Assembly: GCF_001886815.1 (NCBI RefSeq)
Contig: NZ_CP018099.1
Location: 4,338,501 to 4,402,500, forward strand
Direction: 5' to 3'
Length of the DNA: 64,000 nucleotides
From: Caldithrix abyssi DSM 13497
Lineage (GTDB): Bacteria > Calditrichota > Calditrichia > Calditrichales > Calditrichaceae
Part shown: positions 1 to 7,467 of the stretch, in pieces
Numbering within the stretch: the first letter of the stretch is position 1
Layout: every line of letters begins with the position of its first letter
Program-made: the position numbers and the translations under genes
Notes under the pieces: generated by a model
The model's database searches: none
What the model saw: only the letters and a program-made list of their open reading frames with translations
What the model was told of the DNA's origin: nothing

Positions 1-1
1 G

Positions 2-1486
2 GAAATCGATTTTTTGTTGTATGATGAAAAAAGCGGGTTTGCCATATTCTTCCCTAAGGCCCTGGTCGATTTTAAAGAAGAGGCCAAAGGCGGCGAAATT
101 GAAAAAGTGGCCTTTGAATACCAGGGCGAAAACCTTGCCAGCAAAGAGAGCTTTCGCATCCGCTTTAACGCCCAGACAGGCGCCGGCGGAATTCCGCTCT
201 GGTTCGATAGCAACGTGCAAAATTTTTCAGATATGTTTACTGGCATTGGCAGCCCGGTGCAAAGCACACATTTTTATCATCAGCCAGAGGCATACTACTT
301 TAAAGGAAGCAGCGAGCGCATCTATTTCGCCTTTATTACAGACAGCGATAATCCAAACACAAATATCACTACCTGCTACGTTGCCGCTTTAAACCTTAGC
401 GACCTTTCTTTGATAGGGCCGGTTGATGTTGGCCCGAGTAAAGTATATGCTGAGCAACATCACCAACCAGCCATTATTGTGGCTGACGACGGACATATTC
501 TTGTTGCGTACGACCAGCTTAACGACGCAGAAACAGGGCACAACGGCGGCATCCGCATCATGCGCAGTAATAATCCGGAAGATATATCTAACGGCTTTAC
601 GCAGATTAAGGTTTTAGAAGGCGAAGGTTCGTATCCATACCTTTTTAAAAAGAATGGAATTTTGTACTGCGGCTTTCGGGAGCGCGATTCCCTGTCTTTG
701 ATTCCGCGCTGGGTGCGATGGGCTAAATCAACCGATCACGGCCAAACCTGGGAATCGGCTTTTCGCATTATGGACGTAGGCGGCGGAGATAATATATGGG
801 CGTACGGTACGCGCCCATGGGGTAAAGAAAATGACTGGCTTTACATCCTGATGATGCCGGAAGACAGGTCTTTAAGCAATCCCACGGGGCGTTATGTATT
901 GTATGTTTTAAAAACCAGAGACGGCGAAACGTTTTACAATATGGACGAATCTTTCAAAAAGGACGTTAAAACTAACGGCTATTTGACCAAAGCGGAATTG
1001 GATACATATTTTGAAATGGAGCGCGTAACGCATCCGGTTAGAGTATATCATCAAGGCGGCTATGTCACGCGCTCTAATGAACTCATTCTCATGACCAGAA
1101 TAATCTTTGAAGATTCTTCCAGTAAATATTATCTGCAATGGTTTGATGGCAAACATTGGGTAAAAAGAGAAATTGACAATAAATTGAACGTTGCCTGGGC
1201 TTATTTCCCTCACATTATTATTGCTCACGATATGAATAATATCGATTTGATTTTACGCAAAGACGACGACAAAACATTACACCGCTTTCGCACAACCGAT
1301 CGAGGATTAACCTGGACTTATAAAGGTCAATGGCCGGATTTAGGCTGGGGAACGGATTCGCCCATTTATCCTAATCCTCAAAGTAATATTTATGATTACA
1401 ATCGGTTGTTTTATTTACTTTCTATTCGACCGGCATCCGGATCAATCGGAAAACTTTACGCCTATTTATGGCAGGGAGTGGAATAA
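2..1486 (+). CDS. Prophage tail-region protein with sialidase-like Asp-box repeats (5' end outside window)
   Basis: The reading frame is open to the left edge, so the protein is probably longer than the roughly 490 residues visible; a TTG at 14 is an internal candidate start only. The C-terminal two thirds show Asp-box motifs of the BNR/sialidase type (KSTDHGQTW and RTTDRGLTW) and many W/Y-rich strands, as in a six-bladed propeller that binds or cleaves glycans. No signal peptide is visible. The stop codon overlaps the next ATG (TAATG), and the genes that follow are a tail chaperone and a tape measure protein, so a role in the virion (tail tube decoration, fibre or receptor-binding part) is inferred. 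The family of the N-terminal part is not recognised. Confidence is good for the propeller, low for the exact role. Confidence 0.6.
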   Translation, partial: EIDFLLYDEKSGFAIFFPKALVDFKEEAKGGEIEKVAFEYQGENLASKESFRIRFNAQTGAGGIPLWFDSNVQNFSDMFTGIGSPVQSTHFYHQPEAYYFKGSSERIYFAFITDSDNPNTNITTCYVAALNLSDLSLIGPVDVGPSKVYAEQHHQPAIIVADDGHILVAYDQLNDAETGHNGGIRIMRSNNPEDISNGFTQIKVLEGEGSYPYLFKKNGILYCGFRERDSLSLIPRWVRWAKSTDHGQTWESAFRIMDVGGGDNIWAYGTRPWGKENDWLYILMMPEDRSLSNPTGRYVLYVLKTRDGETFYNMDESFKKDVKTNGYLTKAELDTYFEMERVTHPVRVYHQGGYVTRSNELILMTRIIFEDSSSKYYLQWFDGKHWVKREIDNKLNVAWAYFPHIIIAHDMNNIDLILRKDDDKTLHRFRTTDRGLTWTYKGQWPDLGWGTDSPIYPNPQSNIYDYNRLFYLLSIRPASGSIGKLYAYLWQGVE

Positions 1487-1896
1487 TGGAAAAACTGCAA
1501 TTTGAACATAACGGCACGGTTTATGAATTTGCCGATTTGACGATCGCGCAAATGGAAATTTTAAGCCAGCTCATTACTAACGCCCGCGATCTATTGCAGG
1601 AAGTAGATATTGAAAAAAACGCCATTAAAGTTGCGGTAACCATAAACGACGTTATCCAAAAGCTGCGCGAACAAAAGAAACTGGCTTTATTTTGCGCCGC
1701 CTGTGTGGTTAAAAAAGGCCAGGTATTCGATGAGAAGGATCTGCCGGAGCGGGAAAAGGAATTTAAAACGCTGCCCTATAAAACAGCCGAAGAGATTTTA
1801 AGTTTTTTTTTCAATACCGGGATTTTCACGAAGCTCATTACGCCCAGCTTTTTGATGAGTCAGGCGGATCTGGAGAAAGCGCAGACGACTATGTAA
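1486..1896 (+). CDS. Phage tail assembly chaperone, frame-0 product (gpG-like)
   Basis: A 136-residue acidic, helical protein starting at ATG 1486, which overlaps the upstream stop; an in-frame ATG at 1468 lies inside the previous gene and is less likely. No strong sequence family is recognisable by eye. The identification rests on position (directly before the tail genes and tape measure), size, and a T9 run near its 3' end that gives a canonical slippery heptamer, followed by a second open frame in -1. That layout is the lambda G/G-T arrangement found in many siphophages, where both products bind the tape measure protein during tail assembly. Expect most translation to stop at 1896 and a minority to continue into the T extension. 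Confidence 0.6.
   Translation: MEKLQFEHNGTVYEFADLTIAQMEILSQLITNARDLLQEVDIEKNAIKVAVTINDVIQKLREQKKLALFCAACVVKKGQVFDEKDLPEREKEFKTLPYKTAEEILSFFFNTGIFTKLITPSFLMSQADLEKAQTTM
1806..1812 (+). promoter_or_regulatory. -1 programmed frameshift site (T TTT TTC)
   Basis: A run of nine T (1803-1811) followed by C gives the heptamer T TTT TTC, with TTT and TTC being the frame-0 codons. After a -1 slip, reading continues with CAA at 1812 and stays open to 2045. This is the standard X XXY YYZ geometry for tail chaperone genes. Frameshifting itself is inferred. Confidence 0.6.
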
Positions 1897-2045
1897 AAGA
1901 AATGATTTTCTTTTTATGTGATGGCGACTTTACCAGAATCGAGCAAATTCGGCGTCAAAAGTACATCGATGCGTTATGGTTTATGAGTAAATTGTTAAAT
2001 AAGCAAGATGAAAAGAATGAAGAAGTGGAAATCGATGAATTTTAA
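1812..2045 (+). CDS. T extension of the tail assembly chaperone (-1 frame; gpG-T fusion)
   Basis: In the -1 frame the sequence is open for 77 codons to TAA 2043-2045. It encodes a Gly/Ser/acidic linker followed by a helical stretch with DYVKEMIFFLCDGDF and KYIDALWFMSKLL, rich in aromatic residues. The segment has no well-placed start of its own near its beginning, which fits expression as a fusion to the upstream 109 residues (about 186 residues in total). In lambda the T domain of G-T recruits the tail tube protein and the tape measure complex. The extension ends two bases before an intrinsic terminator. Confidence 0.55.
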   Translation, partial: QYRDFHEAHYAQLFDESGGSGESADDYVKEMIFFLCDGDFTRIEQIRRQKYIDALWFMSKLLNKQDEKNEEVEIDEF

Positions 2046-2046
2046 A

Positions 2047-2069
2047 GGTGCAGCCATCTGCACCTTTTT
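2047..2069 (+). terminator. Intrinsic terminator inside the tail module
   Basis: Perfect 7-bp stem GGTGCAG / CTGCACC with loop CCAT, followed directly by five T. It lies right after the T-extension stop and 18 bases before the next gene, so it may attenuate rather than end tail transcription. Confidence 0.75.
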
Positions 2070-2087
2070 AGTTGTAAGGAACTGACA

Positions 2088-2474
2088 ATGTTAAGCCCAG
2101 TAATCGAATTCGAAAATTTGACTAATCCGGCCACGTATCAAATAAAGGCCGCCAAATGGAAGGTCTTTCGCAAATACGTGCGCGTCCGTTATGATTACGT
2201 GAACGGCGGCACCGATTTCTTTTATCGCAGCTATAAATTATTATTCGAATTTGAATGGCCTTATCTATCGCAAGCCGCTCACAATAATTTAAAGAGCGTT
2301 ATCGAAGCTCTGGCCCGCGGCGACACGGTGCGCATTAATTCCATTGGCTCAATAACTTATCAGGTGAATATTGTGCAGGATACCGATGATTTTACGGAAA
2401 CCGAGGGCGAATTTTTAGAAAAACGTCCGGTAAAAGTGAGGTTTATTAGCAAAGATGCTCAAACTATATCTTGA
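2088..2474 (+). CDS. Prophage tail-region protein, unknown function (128 aa)
   Basis: A 128-residue protein with a good ribosome site (AAGGA before ATG 2088). It is rich in alternating hydrophobic/aromatic residues (predicted beta), with the segment RVRYDYVNGGTDFFYRSYKLLFEFEW in its first half, and ends EKRPVKVRFISKDAQ. I do not recognise the family. Its position between the tail chaperone and the tape measure, and overlap of its last 20 bases with the next gene, make it a tail structural or completion protein by inference. Its size and beta character resemble small tail-tube or tail-tip proteins, but that is a guess. Confidence 0.55.
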   Translation: MLSPVIEFENLTNPATYQIKAAKWKVFRKYVRVRYDYVNGGTDFFYRSYKLLFEFEWPYLSQAAHNNLKSVIEALARGDTVRINSIGSITYQVNIVQDTDDFTETEGEFLEKRPVKVRFISKDAQTIS

Positions 2475-3816
2475 TTACGGCGGTAATCCGACCATTGATT
2501 TAAGCGATAAGATTTTGAGTGTATCCAGCCTCTCTCGTCAGGTTGAAAGTCAAAAGCCTGGCGAGCCTGGCGTTATTTCTCTGGATAATGTTAGTTTAGA
2601 ACTTCCCTTAAACGCTTTTCCAAACGACGAAATGAGTTTTGCCAATCTGGATAGCAATCCGGATTATATTTTTACTATTAAGATCGATTTTGGCGGAACG
2701 GAATACAAAATTTTTGAAGGAATTCTGGATAAATCTTCCGTTGAACATACCAAAGCCGAAACAGCTAAATTTGATGTTTTAGATAAAATCAATGCTTTAA
2801 AGTTTTTAGAAAATACACAACCAAGAACACAAGAATATTTTGATGCTGGCAGTGGATTTAAATATCAAAATTGGGAAACAGGTAATCCTAATGAAATAAA
2901 AATTTACAAACGATATGATAATAATACGAATTATGTCGACAACAACGATGTTGTCCCTTTAGGAAGTATTTTGATCAGCGATAGTAATAATCTTTATTTT
3001 GTAATAAACAGCTATACTGCTTTTGATTCCGGTGAAGGAGTGAATGTAAACATAGTTGAATTTCATAATGCACAACCAGGAAACTGGGAATTTGATAATC
3101 GATATTTGCAATATTATTCCGAATATTTTGGTAATGAAATCATTCATCTTATTAATACCGGAACTAGTAAGGTTGAAGCTTTTAGCGCTACAGCTATTAT
3201 TGAAGCTATTATAAAAAAACAATGGCCAGGCGCTAATATCATTAGAAGAATTTCCGGAGATGACCGCTATCCTATTTCTCTGGATTATTGGGATCAATTG
3301 GTAACAACATATTTTGATAAACAGCCGCTTGAAGCTTTAAAATACTTAATTTCTACAATTCGTTTATATCTTTTCGTCAATATACAAGGCGATTTTATTC
3401 TGCAGACGTTCGATCTTTTAGGGCAATATGCACAATTAACTATTAATCCGGATGAGTTAATTGATTTTAATAAAAAGTACGACTGGCAAAAAACGGTTCA
3501 ATATGTAAAAATAACCAATGTTGACAATGCAAATGATTATGGTGAATATCCAACAAATTTAGATGTTATACCAACCAATAAATTAGAAAAAGAAGTATTT
3601 AAATTTTCAGATAATTTAAATCAAATTGCGCAGGATTATTATAATTTTTATGGCGCAAAAAAATTAATGGCAAATATCAAAATCCCGCTGAATAGCAATT
3701 CGATTACCATTGACTTAACGGATAAAATAATATTATGGAATAAGAACTGGTTTATTATTTCAATTGAGGCAGATTTAATTAATATGGTTTTAAATCTGGA
3801 TATTGCGGAGCTTTAA
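2455..3816 (+). CDS. Prophage tail-region protein, unknown function (453 aa)
   Basis: A 453-residue protein starting inside the preceding gene (20-base overlap) and ending two bases before the tape measure ATG, so it is translationally coupled in the tail operon. Predicted mostly beta with many Asn/Asp/Tyr; the first 110 residues (LYLDYGGNPTIDLSDKILSV onward) look like a beta-sandwich, and the end (ITIDLTDKIILWNKNWFIIS) resembles the C-terminal part of phage baseplate-hub or distal-tail proteins. I do not recognise a specific family. The central part (2820-3600) is more AT-rich than its neighbours, suggesting a variable or exchanged segment. Confidence 0.5.
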   Translation: MLKLYLDYGGNPTIDLSDKILSVSSLSRQVESQKPGEPGVISLDNVSLELPLNAFPNDEMSFANLDSNPDYIFTIKIDFGGTEYKIFEGILDKSSVEHTKAETAKFDVLDKINALKFLENTQPRTQEYFDAGSGFKYQNWETGNPNEIKIYKRYDNNTNYVDNNDVVPLGSILISDSNNLYFVINSYTAFDSGEGVNVNIVEFHNAQPGNWEFDNRYLQYYSEYFGNEIIHLINTGTSKVEAFSATAIIEAIIKKQWPGANIIRRISGDDRYPISLDYWDQLVTTYFDKQPLEALKYLISTIRLYLFVNIQGDFILQTFDLLGQYAQLTINPDELIDFNKKYDWQKTVQYVKITNVDNANDYGEYPTNLDVIPTNKLEKEVFKFSDNLNQIAQDYYNFYGAKKLMANIKIPLNSNSITIDLTDKIILWNKNWFIISIEADLINMVLNLDIAEL

Positions 3817-3817
3817 T

Positions 3818-6664
3818 ATGGCTACAAATGAAATTAAAATAAAGATCTCAATTGATGGCAAAGAAGCTATTGCCACGCTTAATTTAACGGAAAATACGAT
3901 TAATGAATTAAGCGAAGCTTTTCAGGGATTTGGCCGCACTTCGCAGCAGGTTTCCAATCAAATCGTGCAAAGCTTTGACAATGCGCGGGTGATGATCGAA
4001 GGCTTCCAGCGTACTTATGAAGTCCTGCGCAATGCCTTTGCCCAGCCCATTCGTTTAGCCGCCAATTTCGAGCAATATCAGGCTACTTTAGAAGTAATGC
4101 TCGGTTCGACCGAGTTGGCTAAACAACGTTTACAAGAACTGGTTGATTTTGCAGCCCACACTCCCTTTCAGTTGCCACAAGTAATCGAAGCAGCCAATCA
4201 ATTGCAGGCTTTAGGGCGTTATTCACGGGAAACGCTTACCATGTTAGGCGATCTGGCCGCCGCTTCCGGCAAGCCTATTGAACAGGCTATTCGCGCTTAC
4301 GCTAAATTGGTTACCGGGCAAAAAGGCATTGCCGTGGATATGTTCCGGGATTTACTCATTTCGGTTGACGATTGGGTTGCGGCAACCGGTAAAGGCATTA
4401 AAGCAAACGGCGAATTGGAAGCCAGTTATCAGGAATTAGCCGACGTTTTGCCCAAAATATTGGAGATGAAAAATTTTGCCGGCTTGATGGGAAAACAGAG
4501 TGAAACGCTGGCCGGTCAACTTTCAAATTTAACCGATTCTATTGATCAATTTAAAACGTCGATGGGCGGGGCCATTGCCGTGGGGCTTTCGCCTATGCTA
4601 AAAAGCTTAAGCGATGTATTAAATGTATTGAATAGCGCGCCGCCTGCCATTAGCGGCACAATTGGCGCTATAACGGCCTTAACCGGCACGCTGGTTATTT
4701 TAAAAGTTACCGGATTACTGCCGGTTATACGGCAGATCATGACGATGAAAATTAGCCTTAAAACGCTGCCGGCGGATACGGCCGAGGCGTCAGCCGGATT
4801 TTTAGGTTTGAGCGGTGCCTTGCGGGCCGCAGGTGTGGCGGCTAAGGGCTTTTTTGCCAGTTTGGGGCCAATCGGATGGCTTACAATCGGTATCGGGACT
4901 GCCCTGGAAGTTTGGGGCATTGTATCATCCCAGATGGATGAAGCTAAAGAAAAAACAAAAGAAGCGGAAAGCGAATTGGATCGCTATAAGCAAAAATTAC
5001 AATCTATGACTGAAGAGGAATTAGGAGAAGAAATCTCTATTTTATGGGATGCCCAATTAAAAGCTCAAAAAGAGGCCGATCAGGAAGCGTTAAAATTAAC
5101 TAAACAAAAGTATCAATTATTAAAAAAAGAGTTTAAACGAAGAGAAGAAGAAAAAAAGAAAATTGAAATTGAAAAGAACGCTGAAGCGCTTGACGCTGTT
5201 AAAAAACTGCGGATAGAGGCATTAGGAGAAGGAAAAGAGAAAGAAATTTTGGCATTAAATTACTGGTATGAAAAACAAAAAGAAAAATATGCTGAAAATG
5301 AAGCTGTTCTGGAAGCATTAGAAAACACATATTTTGCTAAGCGCAGAAAAATAGAAGAGAAATATCGGCAGGAATCATTAAAAGCTCAGGAAGCGTATTT
5401 ACGCAGAAACCTGGAGCTAAATCAAAAAATGATGGAGCTTGAAGAACGACCGCAAAGCGAAATTCTTGAAGCAAAGAAAAAAGTATTGCATCAGATAGCC
5501 GATCTGTATGCCGAAAGTTCACCAGAGCGCAATAGAATTTTGCAGGAAATCGCCTTATTACAAATCGATATTGAGAAAGCCTTAAAAGAAGAGCATGCCG
5601 TTAAAATTCAGTTAAAAGCCGAACTTAACGAGGCTGAATTCCAGGAAGAACTGGCCAGAATGAAACGCGATTTAATCGCCCAGGGCAGGGGAGAGGAAAT
5701 TGAATTCATTACGTTTGATTTAATGATTCAAAAGAATCGCGAAGCTATTCAAAAAATTCAGAATGATCAAAGCCTGGGTGATGAAGAGCGGAAAGCTAAA
5801 ATCAAACAATTAAATGCGGAAATTCTTGATCTGCAGGCCCAGCGCGCCCAACGGGAAATTGAACTGGAAAAACAGAAAAACGAAACCATTCGGCAATTGG
5901 GCATGCAAACCTGGAACGATTTAAAATCGGTTGTTAACGAATATTACAGCCAGCAACGGGCCAAAGCGCGCAAACAAATTGAGGAGGAATTCGAAAAACG
6001 AAAACAGGCTCTGGAAACCGAACGCCAAAAGCGATTAGAACATGCTAAAACACAGAGGGCCAAGGATTTAATCAACAAACAATACGATCAAAAAGAAGCG
6101 CAGTTAGAGAAGGAAAAAGAAAGGCGTTTAGCGGAGGCTGCCAAAAAGGGATTTGCGATCCAGCAGGCCATAGCCATTACCGAAACAATTATGAATACCG
6201 CTCAGGCGGTAATGAAAGCCTGGGCCGAAGCCGGTCCGGTTGCAGGCCCAATTTTATCAGGTATTATCACCGCCCTGGGAGCAGCTAAAATTGCGCTTAT
6301 TAAATCGCAAAAACCGCCGGCATTTGCCGAAGGCGGCCTGTTTGAAGGGGAAGGATCCGGCACGGACGATAAAAACCTGATCCGAATTAGTAATCGAGAA
6401 TTCATTGTCAATAATAGAATGACGGAAAAGCATTTAACGCTTTTAGAGGCCATCAATACCGACCGCGTGCGCTATGCCGATTTAGGGGCGGTTGTAAAGC
6501 AGCTCCAGGAGGTGAATTTGCGATTAGTGCGAGTTGAGCAAGCTTCGCTAAACGTTTCGGAACGGCCAATTAAGATCGACGAAGTGTCGGCAAAGATTCC
6601 GAGATACGAAACAAAGGCCATCGTGGAAGTCGGTTCGTACAACCAGGAAAGGCTTAAATTGTAA
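3818..6664 (+). CDS. Phage tail tape measure protein
   Basis: A 948-residue protein from ATG 3818, chosen over an ATG at 3803 because GCGGAG sits six bases ahead. Residues about 1-260 hold the typical tape measure N-terminal domain (AANFEQYQATLEVMLGS, then AAHTPFQLPQVIEAANQLQA and GKPIEQAIRAYAKL), residues about 270-370 are a hydrophobic Gly/Ala-rich region with likely membrane-inserting helices, and about 375-780 is a long charged coiled coil (E/K/Q/R-rich). The end has the family-typical FAEGGLFEGEGSGTDD and NREFIVNNRMTEKH. Such proteins set tail length and help DNA entry. This is the firmest marker that the region is a tailed-phage module. Its stop overlaps the next ATG. Confidence 0.88.
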   Translation: MATNEIKIKISIDGKEAIATLNLTENTINELSEAFQGFGRTSQQVSNQIVQSFDNARVMIEGFQRTYEVLRNAFAQPIRLAANFEQYQATLEVMLGSTELAKQRLQELVDFAAHTPFQLPQVIEAANQLQALGRYSRETLTMLGDLAAASGKPIEQAIRAYAKLVTGQKGIAVDMFRDLLISVDDWVAATGKGIKANGELEASYQELADVLPKILEMKNFAGLMGKQSETLAGQLSNLTDSIDQFKTSMGGAIAVGLSPMLKSLSDVLNVLNSAPPAISGTIGAITALTGTLVILKVTGLLPVIRQIMTMKISLKTLPADTAEASAGFLGLSGALRAAGVAAKGFFASLGPIGWLTIGIGTALEVWGIVSSQMDEAKEKTKEAESELDRYKQKLQSMTEEELGEEISILWDAQLKAQKEADQEALKLTKQKYQLLKKEFKRREEEKKKIEIEKNAEALDAVKKLRIEALGEGKEKEILALNYWYEKQKEKYAENEAVLEALENTYFAKRRKIEEKYRQESLKAQEAYLRRNLELNQKMMELEERPQSEILEAKKKVLHQIADLYAESSPERNRILQEIALLQIDIEKALKEEHAVKIQLKAELNEAEFQEELARMKRDLIAQGRGEEIEFITFDLMIQKNREAIQKIQNDQSLGDEERKAKIKQLNAEILDLQAQRAQREIELEKQKNETIRQLGMQTWNDLKSVVNEYYSQQRAKARKQIEEEFEKRKQALETERQKRLEHAKTQRAKDLINKQYDQKEAQLEKEKERRLAEAAKKGFAIQQAIAITETIMNTAQAVMKAWAEAGPVAGPILSGIITALGAAKIALIKSQKPPAFAEGGLFEGEGSGTDDKNLIRISNREFIVNNRMTEKHLTLLEAINTDRVRYADLGAVVKQLQEVNLRLVRVEQASLNVSERPIKIDEVSAKIPRYETKAIVEVGSYNQERLKL

Positions 6665-7038
6665 TGAAAGCAATTTTACAGTATTCAACCGATGGGACAA
6701 ATTACATCAATGTCGGTGAATTAAGATCGGATGAAAAGGATTACAAATTAAAGCCCGTTACCGAAATGAATGAAGACGGAAATCCAGAAATATTGGGGTA
6801 TCAAGTTGAGTGCCGGACCATTCTGTTAGAAAAAGACGATACCTTTTTAAATCAAACTTCCTGTTATTTTCGTTTGCATTTCGATGACGGTAAAGTCATT
6901 AATTTGGGCACTCATTCCTTTAGCGTTAATCATGATTTAATGCTCAATAAAACCGGAATTGAAGAAATAGAAATCGTTCTCAACTTTTTCATTGAAAAAT
7001 CGGATTATCAAAATTATGTGACACCAATGGAGGTTTAG
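6664..7038 (+). CDS. Prophage tail-region protein, unknown function (124 aa)
   Basis: A 124-residue protein whose ATG overlaps the tape measure stop (TAATG), so it is translationally coupled to it. It begins MKAILQYSTDGTNYINVGELRS and is predicted mainly beta (CYFRLHFDDGKVINLGTHSF). The family is not recognised. Location after the tape measure suggests a distal tail or minor tail protein. No signal peptide or membrane segment is seen. Confidence 0.5.
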   Translation: MKAILQYSTDGTNYINVGELRSDEKDYKLKPVTEMNEDGNPEILGYQVECRTILLEKDDTFLNQTSCYFRLHFDDGKVINLGTHSFSVNHDLMLNKTGIEEIEIVLNFFIEKSDYQNYVTPMEV

Positions 7039-7040
7039 CC

Positions 7041-7196
7041 ATGCAAGATAAAATTCAAAGCGCTATTCAAAAATTAGAAAAATTCATCAGCGAAGTTGGC
7101 CTTATTAAGGAAAGAAGATTACAACTTCAAGAGATAGTTAGCGACCTTAAGAAGGTAAAAAAACAGCTTGGGAAAGCATCAAAATCCATCAAGTAA
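7041..7196 (+). CDS. Small coiled-coil protein at the end of the prophage tail operon (51 aa)
   Basis: ATG 7041 to TAA 7194-7196, two bases after the previous stop, with GGAGG ten bases ahead. The 51 residues (MQDKIQSAIQKLEKFISEVG onward) are nearly all helical with heptad-like Leu/Ile/Val spacing and a basic end (KKVKKQLGKASKSIK). It is too short for most automatic calls but has good spacing and a good ribosome site. It may be a small scaffold or chaperone-like protein; function unknown. It is the last phage-like gene; host-type genes start on the other strand at 7468. Confidence 0.5.
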   Translation: MQDKIQSAIQKLEKFISEVGLIKERRLQLQEIVSDLKKVKKQLGKASKSIK

Positions 7197-7467
7197 ATTA
7201 TCATGATAGACTTGTGATTTATCTCGATTTTAATTGAAATTTATCGCGGTTTGGTAATTTGCAGAGAAAAAGAGATTGAAATCCTTCTCCGTTACTAAAA
7301 CATCCAGATTACCGCAGAATTTTCAAATAACGATTGTCTTGATTGGACTCTCCCACCGGCAAAGGATCGATATGGCAAACTGCCCGCTTCGATCAAATTC
7401 AATCATCAACCATCAATCATCATTTATCATTCATACCACCGGCCTGCTGCGAACAATTTTTAATGCT
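7197..7467. other. Non-coding stretch at the prophage/host junction
   Basis: No convincing gene. It contains a low-complexity run of CATCAA/CATCATT repeats around 7402-7438 and no clear terminator or attachment site. An att site could lie here but no repeat partner is in the window. Confidence 0.35.
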
